64,000 bases of DNA from Photobacterium rosenbergii (GTDB lineage: Bacteria; Pseudomonadota; Gammaproteobacteria; Enterobacterales; Vibrionaceae). The position numbers and the translations under genes were made by a program. Below, piece by piece: positions 8,786 through 17,675 of the stretch. The stretch is taken from contig NZ_PYMB01000003.1 in the NCBI RefSeq assembly GCF_003026455.1, positions 62,001 through 126,000 of the forward strand, in the 5' to 3' direction. Positions within the stretch are counted from its first letter, which is position 1. Each line of letters begins with the position of its first letter. The notes beneath the pieces were generated by a model. The model did not search any database, was not told the origin of the DNA, and saw only the letters and a list, made by a program, of their open reading frames with translations.

Positions 8786-8813
8786 AAAGCCCACTTCATT
8801 TGAAGTGGGCTTT
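8786..8813 (+). terminator. Rho-independent terminator after the PhyH gene
   Basis: Perfect 13-bp stem AAAGCCCACTTCA / TGAAGTGGGCTTT with TT between the arms, continuing into a run of six T. Confidence 0.85.
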
Positions 8814-8871
8814 TTTATTGGCGCTTCTTTACTTGTGATGAGCGGTGAGGGGAACTTGATGAAATTAAACT

Positions 8872-8892
8872 TTATGTTATAACATAACATAA
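8872..8892. promoter_or_regulatory. Zur-type operator
   Basis: Perfect palindrome with arms TTATGTTAT and ATAACATAA around AAC. The core TGTTATAACATAACA matches the enterobacterial/vibrio Zur consensus TGTTATANTATAACA at all but one defined position. It lies 41 bases before the first gene of the four-gene zinc operon. No second copy was seen before the other three genes. Confidence 0.75.
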
Positions 8893-8933
8893 GCAGGTTG
8901 GTTTAATGAGCACAGAGCTCAAGGGAATACGCA

Positions 8934-9389
8934 ATGAGCAACATCGACGCTCTAATGGAGCATGCAGAGCAGAGTTGTAAGGCTCGGGGAAAGCAGTTAA
9001 CAGTAAAAAGAAAGCAGGTGCTTTATGGTTTATTGCACTCCGAAAAAGCGCTGTCTGCCTATGAGTTGATAGATTATTGCAAGGAGCAATTCGACCAAAG
9101 CCTACAGGCTATGTCGGTATACCGCATATTAGAATTCCTCGAACAGGAGCATCTGGTTCACAAACTCAAGGTATCGAATAAGTATGTGGCCTGTTCTCAT
9201 ATTTTGTGTGAGCACGAACATGGTGTACCGCAATTTTTGATTTGCTCAAAGTGCAATAAAATCAGAGAGCTCACTATTGAGCAGGGAATGATTACCCACC
9301 TACAAGCCAACGCCCGCCAAGAAGGATTCACAGTTATCAGTCCGCAATTAGAAATCAACTGTGTATGCGATGAATGCATCAATTCGTAA
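8934..9389 (+). CDS. zur: Fur-family zinc uptake regulator (Zur-like)
   Basis: 151 residues. The winged HTH (about 15-85: LTVKRKQVLYGLL, SAYELIDYC, MSVYRILEFLEQEHLVHKL) is followed by a dimerisation domain with a CSKC pair and a C-terminal CVCDEC pair, which form the structural zinc site of Fur proteins. Layout and sequence resemble Zur more than Fur or PerR. It heads an operon of zinc-sparing paralogues and has a Zur-type palindrome in front, which implies autoregulation. A second, housekeeping zur may exist elsewhere, so this could be a paralogue. AAGGG precedes the ATG. Confidence 0.8.
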   Translation: MSNIDALMEHAEQSCKARGKQLTVKRKQVLYGLLHSEKALSAYELIDYCKEQFDQSLQAMSVYRILEFLEQEHLVHKLKVSNKYVACSHILCEHEHGVPQFLICSKCNKIRELTIEQGMITHLQANARQEGFTVISPQLEINCVCDECINS

Positions 9390-9468
9390 ATCGCGCCTTA
9401 TAAATAGCGTCAAAAATACAATGTGAAAACCAGCTGCTATAGCTTTCAATACATGGAGATCAAAGAGA

Positions 9469-10806
9469 GTGGTGTCATCAACGCTAATTAAAAATGCCAA
9501 AGTGGTTAACGAAGGAAAGGTTATCGAAGCCGATGTGCGGATTACCGGTCAGAAGATAGAAAAGATTGCGAATGACATTTCAGTAAAGCATGAAGAGCGT
9601 GTAATAGATGCCAAGGGCAGCTACTTATTACCGGGAATGATAGATGATCAAGTCCACTTCAGGGAGCCAGGATTAACACATAAAGGTTCGATTGCGACGG
9701 AATCCCGTGCAGCAGTGGCGGGCGGGATTACAAGTTATATGGAAATGCCGAATGTCAGCCCTGCTACGACAACCATTGAGGCGCTCGAAAAAAAATATGA
9801 TATTGCAGCGCAAAACTCACTGGCAAACTATTCATTTTATCTCGGTGCGACGGAAGACAACCTTGAACAGATCAAGCGATTAGATCCAACCAGGCATTGC
9901 GGGGTCAAAGTTTTTATGGGGGCCTCAACCGGAGACCTCTTGGTGGAGAACCCGCAGGCACTTGACCTGATTTTCCGAGATTCACCGGTGCTCATTGTTA
10001 CCCACTGTGAGAGCGGCCCGGTTATCAGTCAAAATAGAGACGCTCTTCTTCAAACCCAATCTGAATTCACCATTGACGATCATCCCAAACTGCGTGATGC
10101 CGAAGCATGTTTTGCTTCATCATCTTATGCCGTAGGTCTTGCCAAGCAGTATCAGAGCCAACTTCATGTGCTGCATATCACTACCGAAAAAGAGCTGGCA
10201 TTGTTTGAGTCGGGCCCTATTCAAAACAAGCATATTACTGCTGAAGCCTGTGTTCATCATTTATGGTTTTCTAATCAAGATTATACCCAGTTGGATAACC
10301 TGATTAAATGTAACCCCGCGATAAAATACCCGTCTGATCGAGATGCCTTAATTCGGGCACTGCACACCAACCAGATTGATATTATTGCTACTGATCATGC
10401 GCCTCATACGTTTGATGAAAAGCAAGTGCCTTATGATAAAGCACCTGCAGGTCTTCCTCTGGTTCAACATGCTTTGCTGACTTTACTAGACCACGTTGAC
10501 CAAGGGCGGTTGAGCATTACTCAGGTCGTTGAGAAAACAGCACATAACCCTGCAATCCGCTATGCAATTGAAGGTAGGGGCTATATCAAAGAAGGGTATT
10601 TTGCAGATTTGGTGTTGGTCGATGAGCATTCACCGACAATTGTGACCCACGAAAATAGCCTCTACCACTGTGGCTGGACGCCTTTTGCAGGGCATCAGTT
10701 CTCATCGAGAATTAAAAGTACTTGGGTTAATGGCCAGCAGGTTTTCGATGGCGAAAGCGTTATTACCAGCAGTGTGCCAGCGATGGCAATGCAGTTCGAG
10801 CGGTGA
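9469..10806 (+). CDS. Dihydroorotase-type amidohydrolase (zinc-starvation PyrC paralogue)
   Basis: 445 residues, the class I dihydroorotase length. The metal-binding HxH appears as DDQVHFREPG, the later ligands in VTHCES, LHVLHITTEKE, and the catalytic Asp in IATDHAPH. The carboxylated-Lys position corresponds to GVKVFMGAS. It would interconvert carbamoyl-aspartate and dihydroorotate in pyrimidine synthesis. Placement behind zur and with a COG0523 gene matches the known pattern of duplicated PyrC that works when zinc is scarce. The start is one of two adjacent GTG codons (9469 or 9472). Allantoinase is the main alternative, but no purine-degradation genes are near. Confidence 0.85.
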   Translation: MVSSTLIKNAKVVNEGKVIEADVRITGQKIEKIANDISVKHEERVIDAKGSYLLPGMIDDQVHFREPGLTHKGSIATESRAAVAGGITSYMEMPNVSPATTTIEALEKKYDIAAQNSLANYSFYLGATEDNLEQIKRLDPTRHCGVKVFMGASTGDLLVENPQALDLIFRDSPVLIVTHCESGPVISQNRDALLQTQSEFTIDDHPKLRDAEACFASSSYAVGLAKQYQSQLHVLHITTEKELALFESGPIQNKHITAEACVHHLWFSNQDYTQLDNLIKCNPAIKYPSDRDALIRALHTNQIDIIATDHAPHTFDEKQVPYDKAPAGLPLVQHALLTLLDHVDQGRLSITQVVEKTAHNPAIRYAIEGRGYIKEGYFADLVLVDEHSPTIVTHENSLYHCGWTPFAGHQFSSRIKSTWVNGQQVFDGESVITSSVPAMAMQFER

Positions 10807-10866
10807 TAGCTTGATTGCAGCAATATTATTTACAAAGCATCAGGAAGAACAATAAAAGAGCGCATT

Positions 10867-11427
10867 ATGATTAGAAGAAACCCAAACGGCCATTTGCCTG
10901 TTGTCTCCGAGACGGCATTTATTGACCCAACTGCCATCATTTGCGGCAAAGTCGTTATTGAAGATAATGTATTTATTGGCCCTTATGCTGTTATTCGTGC
11001 TGACGAAGTCGATGATAACGGTGATATGGAGCCTATATTGATCAAACGGGATACCAACATCCAGGATGGGGTTGTTATTCATTCAAAGGCGGGCGCTGCC
11101 GTTACCATTGGTGAGCGATCATCCATTGCCCACCGCTCGATTATTCATGGCCCTTGTACAGTAAGCGATGATGTTTTTATCGGGTTCAACTCAGTTGTAT
11201 TTAGCACCGTGATTGGACAAGGCTGTGTGATCCGCCATAACTGTGTTGTCGATGGACTCGATTTGCCAGAGAACTTCCATGTTCCACCAATGACAAATAT
11301 CGGCGCTGATTTTGACCTAAATAGCATTTCAAAAGTCCCACCAGAGTATTCCGCTTTCTCGGAATCTGTTGTCTCTGCAAACCATACCCTTGTTCAGGGC
11401 TATAGGAGAATTGCAAATGAACTCTGA
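10867..11427 (+). CDS. Gamma-carbonic anhydrase family protein (left-handed beta-helix)
   Basis: 186 residues built from hexapeptide repeats (AIICGKVVIEDNVFIGPYAVIRADE, then further turns to VFIGFNSVVFS). The metal-site histidines of gamma-class enzymes are recognisable as VVIHSK, IAHRS and IIHGP. The probable role is CO2/bicarbonate interconversion under zinc limitation, since gamma enzymes can use iron or cobalt in place of zinc; that metal choice is inferred from the family and the zur operon context. Starts 60 bases after the dihydroorotase and its last 11 bases overlap the next gene, so translation is probably coupled. Confidence 0.85.
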   Translation: MIRRNPNGHLPVVSETAFIDPTAIICGKVVIEDNVFIGPYAVIRADEVDDNGDMEPILIKRDTNIQDGVVIHSKAGAAVTIGERSSIAHRSIIHGPCTVSDDVFIGFNSVVFSTVIGQGCVIRHNCVVDGLDLPENFHVPPMTNIGADFDLNSISKVPPEYSAFSESVVSANHTLVQGYRRIANEL

Positions 11428-12418
11428 AAATGAACAAATAATTGCTGTACCCACAAATATCGTGACAGGCTTTCTCGGGGTGGGTAAAACATCCGCCATT
11501 TTAAATCTGATGAAACACAAACCAGACAATGAGCGCTGGGCGGTACTGGTCAACGAGTTTGGCGAGATTGGTGTGGACGGCAGTTTGTTCGAAGGGCAGC
11601 GCAGCCAACAACAACAGGTGTTTATCCGTGAAGTCCCCGGCGGTTGTATGTGTTGTGCAGCGGGTTTGCCGATGCAAATTGCACTCAATCAATTGTTAGC
11701 TGAAGCAAAACCTGACAGACTGCTTATCGAGCCGACAGGGCTTGGCCATCCTAAAGAGGTTTTGCAGGTCCTATCTTCAGAGCATTACCAAAGCGTGCTG
11801 TCATTGCAAAAAACGCTAACCTTGGTTGATGCGCGTAAATTGTCCGATCCCCGCTATACCGGTCACGATACCTTCAACCAGCAAATCGCGATTGCCGATA
11901 CTGTTGTGGGTAATAAAGTGGACCTATACCAAGCTAATGAAAAAGAACAACTTCAATCTTATGTCGAGCAACATGGCAAGCCGCACACCCAAGTGATTTT
12001 TGCCCAGCATGGAAATATAGATCTAAGCGAGTTTGAAGGTCCAACGGCTGCCAATGAACAACCGGCCCACCATCACCATCATGGTCATTCAAAACCGTTG
12101 GTTTCTGAACAGCCAATGCCTGAAAGTGGTGTGCTAAAAGCGACCAATGAAGGAGAGGGCTTTGTCAGTGTAGGCTGGCGTTTTTCACCGGATAAAGTTT
12201 TCAGCCGCCAAAAACTGGTTCATCTGCTGGTAGGCTTAACGGTAGAAAGGATGAAAGCGGTCTTTATCACCGATGACGGTGTATTTGGATACAACCTTAC
12301 CCCGGATGGGCTTACAGAAGTTGAGCTTGATGATTGCATGGAGAGTCGAATCGAGCTGATATCCGATTCTTTGGGCGATAAACTTGAAGAACAGATTTTA
12401 AGCTGTGTAACTGATTAA
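11417..12418 (+). CDS. COG0523 (CobW/ZigA-type) metallochaperone GTPase
   Basis: 333 residues. It has Walker A GFLGVGKT (18-25), the hallmark CMCC motif at 77-80, a switch-like EPTGLGHP and an NKVD guanine-specificity motif. A histidine-rich metal-binding stretch (HHHHHGH) follows in the linker, then the CobW_C domain. Such proteins deliver zinc or similar metals to client enzymes during starvation. Last gene of the zur operon; the start at ATG 11417 has GGAG 7 bases upstream and overlaps the carbonic anhydrase gene by 11 bases. A client among the operon's own enzymes is plausible but unproven. Confidence 0.9.
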   Translation: MNSENEQIIAVPTNIVTGFLGVGKTSAILNLMKHKPDNERWAVLVNEFGEIGVDGSLFEGQRSQQQQVFIREVPGGCMCCAAGLPMQIALNQLLAEAKPDRLLIEPTGLGHPKEVLQVLSSEHYQSVLSLQKTLTLVDARKLSDPRYTGHDTFNQQIAIADTVVGNKVDLYQANEKEQLQSYVEQHGKPHTQVIFAQHGNIDLSEFEGPTAANEQPAHHHHHGHSKPLVSEQPMPESGVLKATNEGEGFVSVGWRFSPDKVFSRQKLVHLLVGLTVERMKAVFITDDGVFGYNLTPDGLTEVELDDCMESRIELISDSLGDKLEEQILSCVTD

Positions 12419-12428
12419 ATTTGCTATT

Positions 12429-12460
12429 ACCCCTGATAGCTATGGCTAGCTGTCAGGGGT
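12429..12460 (+). terminator. Terminator of the zinc operon
   Basis: Stem ACCCCTGATAGCT / AGCTGTCAGGGGT (one T-G wobble) around ATGGCT, followed by GTTT. Lies 10 bases after the COG0523 stop codon. Confidence 0.65.
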
Positions 12461-12519
12461 GTTTAGCACATCACCATTGTTGCTTTGTGCATCGAAGATG
12501 GTGATTCATCAAGATATGA

Positions 12520-14220
12520 CTAATTTGTCGCGCTAACTTCCTTCAGTACTTGACCCGTTGCGCCACTTGGCAATGTTATGCCTAGTGCATTAGATAAGGT
12601 CGGTGCAATATCGTATGGGGTGACCTCTCGTGTGACTTTATTGGCTTCGACACCGTTGCCGGCAAAGATGACCGGTACATGGGTATCGTATCGCCAAGGT
12701 GAGCCGTGGGTAGACGCAATAGTAAGGCCATCCATATCATTGATGTAGGTACGTGGGGTAAATACTAGGTAAATATCGCCAGACCGCTGTGGATGGTGAT
12801 TGTTTTTTACTAGTTGCATCACACGACTATCAGGTAGGGTGTTTTGCATGATATCGGTGCTGGTTACGGCGTGTTCTATCCCTTTTACTTTCTCCACCTC
12901 TTCTGCAACCGCCCGCTGGACAGCTTCGAGTGAGACACCTTTGTTCTTGATGACTTCATGGTTCAGGTAAATGTACGGCTGGGAGTACAAGCGGATTGCC
13001 TCTTCACCCAGACCAAATTCTTTGTTGAGTCTGCTCACCAATTGTTCGTTAATGATGGTGTCCTTGTTGAAATACTTGGCAGTGTTGTAGCCAAGGGCAT
13101 TGACCGTAGGGGCCGCCTCAGGTACGCCGTGATCGGCAGAAAGTACGATAAGAGTGTTATCTAAGCCAACTTGCTTTTCGACATTACCCAAGAAAGTAGC
13201 CAGTGTCTGGTCGAGGCGGATCAAATTATCTTCGGCTTCCAGGCTGGAAGGGCCAAACATGTGAATGACATAGTCATTGGATGAAAAGCTGACGGCCAGA
13301 TAATCTGTGAAGTTGCCTTGGCCCAATTTTTCCTGCTCAAGCAGTGCCGAGGCAAAATCAGCGGTCAGTTCGTCACCGGCAGGGCTCAATGTCAGCATGG
13401 TGCTGAAATATTGAAAGCTCGAAGGGCCATACGGGTGCGGGAAAGTGCGCTTGAAACCGGCAAGGTCGACTTTCTGATCTTGCGGACCTTCCTGCAGTGT
13501 GTACTGATCCCTTTCGAGGCTCAAATCCCATTTTTGCTTGCTGTAACGGGTAGGGTAGCCTTGGGCATTCCATTCCGTTACCCATGCCGGATAGTCCTCA
13601 TAATAGTAATTACTGGTGACAAATTCCGATTGGGCCTTGGAGAACCAGAACGCTTTGCCCGAGTGACCGGCCAATGATATTGCGCCACGGTCTTTGACCG
13701 AAACGGAATAGATTTTGGATTGGCCATTACTGGCAATCGCTAACTCGTCACTAAACGTGGTTGAGAGAATAGGTACGGGAGAGCGGCCGTCAAGCTTGGC
13801 GGTTTTTTGGGTTGGGTCGATTTCTGTTGACTGGTTAACACCGGCCCCCTGGGTCAACATGGCGTAATCGCCATCTTCGACGTTATAAACCAAGCGTTCT
13901 TTTTGCCTGTCGTACCAAACGTTGCCGACCATGCCGTGCACACTTGGCGGTGCCCCGGTCGCCAGCGACACATGGCCGACAATGGTTTCGGTATTACCGT
14001 GCTGGTAATGGGCATTGGTGTAATATGCACCTTCGTCCATCAAATAGCGGAAACCCTTATCACCGAAATTGTGTTTATATCGCTCCAATAAATCGCCACG
14101 CAGTCCATCGACGGTGATCTGTAATACCAATTTAGGCGCCGGTTGGGGGGCCGCGACAGCATTAAATGCGATTAAACCCAAGCCAAGACATAACAAGCGG
14201 GGTACTGTTGCTATCTTCAT
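12520..14220 (-). CDS. Exported PafA-type alkaline phosphatase
   Basis: 566 residues with a cleavable signal peptide (about 1-24, ending AVAA). Member of the type I phosphodiesterase/alkaline phosphatase superfamily. Catalytic elements line up with PafA: Asp38 (ITVDGLRGD), nucleophile Thr79 (TETIVGH), Asn100 (VGN), Lys176 and Arg178 (VKDRGA), and later metal ligands in SNDYVIH, SADHGVPE and STHGSP. The Lys/Arg pair points to phosphate monoesterase activity. It has no Cys/Ser-x-Pro-x-Arg sulfatase motif, so it is not a substrate for the neighbouring maturase. The start at 14220 follows GGAGCC and gives a clean signal peptide. Periplasmic or lipid-attached. Confidence 0.85.
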   Translation of the reverse strand: MKIATVPRLLCLGLGLIAFNAVAAPQPAPKLVLQITVDGLRGDLLERYKHNFGDKGFRYLMDEGAYYTNAHYQHGNTETIVGHVSLATGAPPSVHGMVGNVWYDRQKERLVYNVEDGDYAMLTQGAGVNQSTEIDPTQKTAKLDGRSPVPILSTTFSDELAIASNGQSKIYSVSVKDRGAISLAGHSGKAFWFSKAQSEFVTSNYYYEDYPAWVTEWNAQGYPTRYSKQKWDLSLERDQYTLQEGPQDQKVDLAGFKRTFPHPYGPSSFQYFSTMLTLSPAGDELTADFASALLEQEKLGQGNFTDYLAVSFSSNDYVIHMFGPSSLEAEDNLIRLDQTLATFLGNVEKQVGLDNTLIVLSADHGVPEAAPTVNALGYNTAKYFNKDTIINEQLVSRLNKEFGLGEEAIRLYSQPYIYLNHEVIKNKGVSLEAVQRAVAEEVEKVKGIEHAVTSTDIMQNTLPDSRVMQLVKNNHHPQRSGDIYLVFTPRTYINDMDGLTIASTHGSPWRYDTHVPVIFAGNGVEANKVTREVTPYDIAPTLSNALGITLPSGATGQVLKEVSATN

Positions 14221-14295
14221 TGATAGAGGCTCCATTATTATTTTTGAAAACAATTGAAGTGTAGAAGAGAAAATAAATGCTTTCGTTATAGGGGA

Positions 14296-15102
14296 TTAAT
14301 TAGCATCCCTGACTAACCGTAACCCCATGTCAGCCATGATGATGTTTTGGCTGGCGAAGTCACGGCGGTAGCTTTCCGATAAATCTTCATCATAGGCAAA
14401 GCTGCCACCACGGACCGATTTATGGGCAAGGCCAATGTTGGTATCTTGTGCGTTGTTCGGGTTATCGTTTGAACCATAGCGATAGAAACCTTCATCGTAG
14501 GCATCAATCACAAACTCGCCAACGTTGCCGGTCATATCGTAAAGGCCTAGCTCGTTAGGTTGTTTTTGGCCGACTGGGTGGGCACGGTTATTGGCATTTC
14601 CTGCATACCAGGCCACATCTTCGATATTGTTGGAGCCGCTATAGGTGTAGTTTTGGCTCTTGTTGCCTCCTTTGGCAGCAAATTCCCATTCGGCTTCGGT
14701 AGGGAGCCGGTAATTGGCACCCGTTAGGGTATTGAGTTGCTCGATGAAATAATTGGCCTGTTGCCAACTGAGGTTATTTACTGGTACATCGGGATCGCTG
14801 AAGTAACTCATTGAAGAGCCCATGACGCTTTCGAACAAAGATTGCGTTACTTCGAATTTGGAGATGTAAAAGCTATCGACTGATACTGTCCGGGCCGGTG
14901 ATTCCGCTTTGCTCGCTGCTGTTAGGCTTGAGCCCATTTCAAATGACCCACCCTCGACCAAAACCATATCCGACTCAATCTGCTTCATCACAGGATGGGG
15001 TTCACTGGCAAACAGATCCTTGTTGAACCATGTTGTCGCGGCTAGCAAGGTGAGACCTGAGATTGTAATAAATGCAGCTCGCTTAACGGTAGGTGATGGC
15101 AT
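14296..15102 (-). CDS. Exported SUMF1/FGE-fold protein lacking the catalytic cysteines
   Basis: 268 residues with an N-terminal membrane anchor or signal (about 8-26). The FGE-sulfatase fold spans about 45-265: MVLVEGGSFEMGS, YRLPTEAEWEFAAKGG, GLYDMTGNVGEFV, KSVRGGSF, DMGLRLVRD. In true formylglycine-generating enzymes two cysteines follow RGGSF-like segments; here that region (AYDEDLSESYRRDF) has none, so oxidase activity is unlikely. Non-catalytic SUMF1-fold proteins bind partners or assist other enzymes. It lies 42 bases upstream of the phosphatase gene on the same strand, so the two probably form an operon. GGAG precedes the ATG. Confidence 0.85.
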   Translation of the reverse strand: MPSPTVKRAAFITISGLTLLAATTWFNKDLFASEPHPVMKQIESDMVLVEGGSFEMGSSLTAASKAESPARTVSVDSFYISKFEVTQSLFESVMGSSMSYFSDPDVPVNNLSWQQANYFIEQLNTLTGANYRLPTEAEWEFAAKGGNKSQNYTYSGSNNIEDVAWYAGNANNRAHPVGQKQPNELGLYDMTGNVGEFVIDAYDEGFYRYGSNDNPNNAQDTNIGLAHKSVRGGSFAYDEDLSESYRRDFASQNIIMADMGLRLVRDAN

Positions 15103-15256
15103 AAGGAGTCTCCGTGAATCAACAAAAAGATGATTGAACTAGAGGAGACATTGTATGCAAATCTGCCATACCAAAAGGTTATAAGGGGTATAACAAGCAC
15201 CTAGGTGTAGCACGCTTTATTATTGGCTTACTTAATTGTTTATAAGTAGGTGGAAT

Positions 15257-16591
15257 ATGCTGATTACTCAGGGCCCGCAACATAACGGCAAGGCATCGAA
15301 GCGATTACATGTGATGGCAAAACCCATTGGTGCGGCGTGCAATATCGATTGTACCTATTGCTATTATCTGAGTAAGCAGGATCTGCTGGAATATAAAAAA
15401 GGGTGCTCTCCGGTGATGGACGAGGACACCTTGGAAACCTATATTCGCCAATATATCGAAGGCCAGAATACGCCTGAGATCATCTTTTCTTGGCAGGGCG
15501 GTGAGCCGACCATGCTTGGTGTTGGTTACTTCAGAAAGGTGGTTGAGCTACAAAAGAAGTACAAGCCTGCAGGTGTGATTATTTCAAACGATCTGCAAAC
15601 CAACGGCACCTTGCTCAATGATGAATGGTGTGAATTTCTAGCAGAGAACAATTTCCTAGTCGGGCTAAGCATCGATGGTCCCGAAATGCTTCACAATGCT
15701 TACCGTACCAACCGTGCAGGGCGAGGTACTTTCAAACAAGTCATGGCTGCCGTTGAGCTACTCCACAAGCACAATGTGAATTTTGCCACCCTGACATGTG
15801 TAAATAACCTGACTAGCAAGAACCCGCTAGAAGTGTACCGCTTCTTGAGAGACGAAGTGAGATCGCCACAGATCCAGTTTATTCCTATCGTCGAGCAGAA
15901 GACATTCCGTACTACCGCACCACAGAAATGGAATCCTCATGAGCAATTACGCCAAGGTGATAAGCGTTTGAACCCTTGGCACAAAAACTCAGTTGTCGAA
16001 CCCTGGTGTGTGTCTGCCGAAGGGTGGGGTGACTTCTTGATTGCAGTATTTGACGAATGGGTTCAGCACGATATCGGCAAAGTCTTTGTGCAGTACTTTG
16101 AAGCCAGTGTTGAAACTTGGATGGGACGTAAGAACCCACTTTGCACCCTAGGCGAGATCTGCGGCAAAGGGTTGGCGATGGAACCAAATGGTGATGTCTT
16201 TACCTGTGACCATTATGTGTACCCTGATTATCGAGTGGGCAACATCCATCACCAAAAACTCGATGAAATGGCGTATTCAGAAGCGCAACAAAAGTTTGGC
16301 TTTGCTAAATCACGTTCATTAACAAGTCAATGCCAGCAGTGTGACTATAAATTTGCCTGTTTTGGTGAGTGCCCGAAGAATCGCTTTATCCGCACCAAAG
16401 AAGGCGAGCCCGGCCTCAACTATCTTTGTGCGGGCTGGAAGAAGTTTTTCTCCCATGCTGACAAAGCAATGGCTCTTATTTTACGGACCACTGGCCATCC
16501 AGTTGCCCACGGCAAGTATTCTGATGCTAGGTTGAATATCTCAATGCCGAAAATGTCCCCACGCCAGCCGTATTTCCCAACTCGGTTCTAA
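15257..16591 (+). CDS. Anaerobic sulfatase-maturase-type radical SAM enzyme (anSME family)
   Basis: 444 residues. The radical-SAM cluster motif is C28-x3-C32-x2-C35 (AACNIDCTYCYY). The C-terminal SPASM region carries the auxiliary cluster cysteines (CTLGEICGKG, then FTCDHY, and CQQCDYKFACFGECPKN). anSME enzymes convert an active-site Cys or Ser of sulfatases to formylglycine without oxygen. No sulfatase is encoded in this window, so the target is elsewhere or different. ATG 15257 is preferred over 15236 because AGTAGGTGG precedes it and the protein begins as relatives do. Divergent from the SUMF1/phosphatase pair; the HEAT/TPR gene follows 14 bases later. Confidence 0.88.
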   Translation: MLITQGPQHNGKASKRLHVMAKPIGAACNIDCTYCYYLSKQDLLEYKKGCSPVMDEDTLETYIRQYIEGQNTPEIIFSWQGGEPTMLGVGYFRKVVELQKKYKPAGVIISNDLQTNGTLLNDEWCEFLAENNFLVGLSIDGPEMLHNAYRTNRAGRGTFKQVMAAVELLHKHNVNFATLTCVNNLTSKNPLEVYRFLRDEVRSPQIQFIPIVEQKTFRTTAPQKWNPHEQLRQGDKRLNPWHKNSVVEPWCVSAEGWGDFLIAVFDEWVQHDIGKVFVQYFEASVETWMGRKNPLCTLGEICGKGLAMEPNGDVFTCDHYVYPDYRVGNIHHQKLDEMAYSEAQQKFGFAKSRSLTSQCQQCDYKFACFGECPKNRFIRTKEGEPGLNYLCAGWKKFFSHADKAMALILRTTGHPVAHGKYSDARLNISMPKMSPRQPYFPTRF

Positions 16592-16605
16592 TTTGGAGTC
16601 AGACA

Positions 16606-17637
16606 ATGATGAAGAGAGCATTTGAGTTGGTATTGGGGGTGTCATTAGCGGTTTTGATAATAGCGATGCCTTCATATGCACAAGATGCGGCGCCAACACT
16701 TGATAGTGCAGAGCAACTTAACCCACAGCAACAACGACAAGCAAAGCAGATCCAGCAATGGGTAATGATTGCTCAAGATCGTAACCAAAATGATGAAAGG
16801 CGTGCTGATGCTTTGCGTCAATTAGCAAGATACCCGAACCAGAATAGCCTGGTGGCGGTGGCCCGTAGTCTTCAAGATGAAAACCCACGAGTACGGGAAG
16901 CGGCAGTGGTTGCGGCTGAGCCTTATCAGTTTGCTAATCGCTGGCGTATGCTATCGCCGCTGCTAAAAGACAGTGATCAGCATGTTCGCTTGGCTGCAAC
17001 AATAAATTTGATTCGCAATTACGCGGAGATGACTCCAGAACAGCAGGCAGATATGGGAAAGCCTGCAAATGGTTTGTTCAAATACCTTAAAGGCAAATCC
17101 GATCCATCATCCCAATTGCTGTTGGCCGATGTATACCGCTGGTATCAGCAGTTTGATGATGCAAACCGAACCTACAACGCTTTGCTCGATGGCGATAAGC
17201 AAAATCCGCAAATTTGGCTGGGATTAGCAGACAACTACCGGGCTCAAGGGGAAGACCATCAAGCCAACAAGGTTTTGCTACAGGCACAAAAAGTACTGCC
17301 GGACGAAGCAAACCTGTTTTACTCCCAGGCATTGACTCTGGTCAGGCTCGAAGAGAAGAAACAGGCTGCCGATGCGATGGAAAAGGCCACCGAATTGTCT
17401 CCGGATAACAGCTACTTTTGGTATTTGAATGGAGTGCTTCAAGAGGCTTTCAATGTGGATCAAGCTACGGCCTCATTTGAAAAAGCCTATGAAATTTCCG
17501 GTGCCCCTGAGCAGTTATATGCCGTCTGTGACATTTACGTGAGGCATGGCAATCTCAAGGCTGACTCATGTTTGGAATCATTGGCCAAAGTCGCCCCCGC
17601 CTTTGTTATCGACGAACTAAAATCTAAACGGGGCTGA
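16606..17637 (+). CDS. Exported HEAT- and TPR-repeat protein
   Basis: 343 residues with a signal peptide (about 1-25, ending SYA). HEAT-like repeats lie at about 65-130 (RRADALRQLARYP, VREAAVVAAEPY, HVRLAATINLIRNYAEM), then TPR-type helices at about 195-330 (PQIWLGLADNYRAQGEDHQA, EANLFYSQALTLVRLEEK, AYEISGAPEQLY). Both repeat types are scaffolds for protein binding; no catalytic residues are apparent. It lies 14 bases after the maturase gene and 38 before the FadL-like gene, which suggests one transcript for the three. Confidence 0.8.
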   Translation: MMKRAFELVLGVSLAVLIIAMPSYAQDAAPTLDSAEQLNPQQQRQAKQIQQWVMIAQDRNQNDERRADALRQLARYPNQNSLVAVARSLQDENPRVREAAVVAAEPYQFANRWRMLSPLLKDSDQHVRLAATINLIRNYAEMTPEQQADMGKPANGLFKYLKGKSDPSSQLLLADVYRWYQQFDDANRTYNALLDGDKQNPQIWLGLADNYRAQGEDHQANKVLLQAQKVLPDEANLFYSQALTLVRLEEKKQAADAMEKATELSPDNSYFWYLNGVLQEAFNVDQATASFEKAYEISGAPEQLYAVCDIYVRHGNLKADSCLESLAKVAPAFVIDELKSKRG

Positions 17638-17675
17638 TATGCCCCATAATTAATAAAATAATAAAGAGGGAGCAA

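Noticed and set aside
12520-14220. Sulfatase, because of the neighbouring maturase
   Set aside because: No Cys/Ser-x-Pro-x-Arg motif; the residues match a Thr-nucleophile PafA-type phosphatase.
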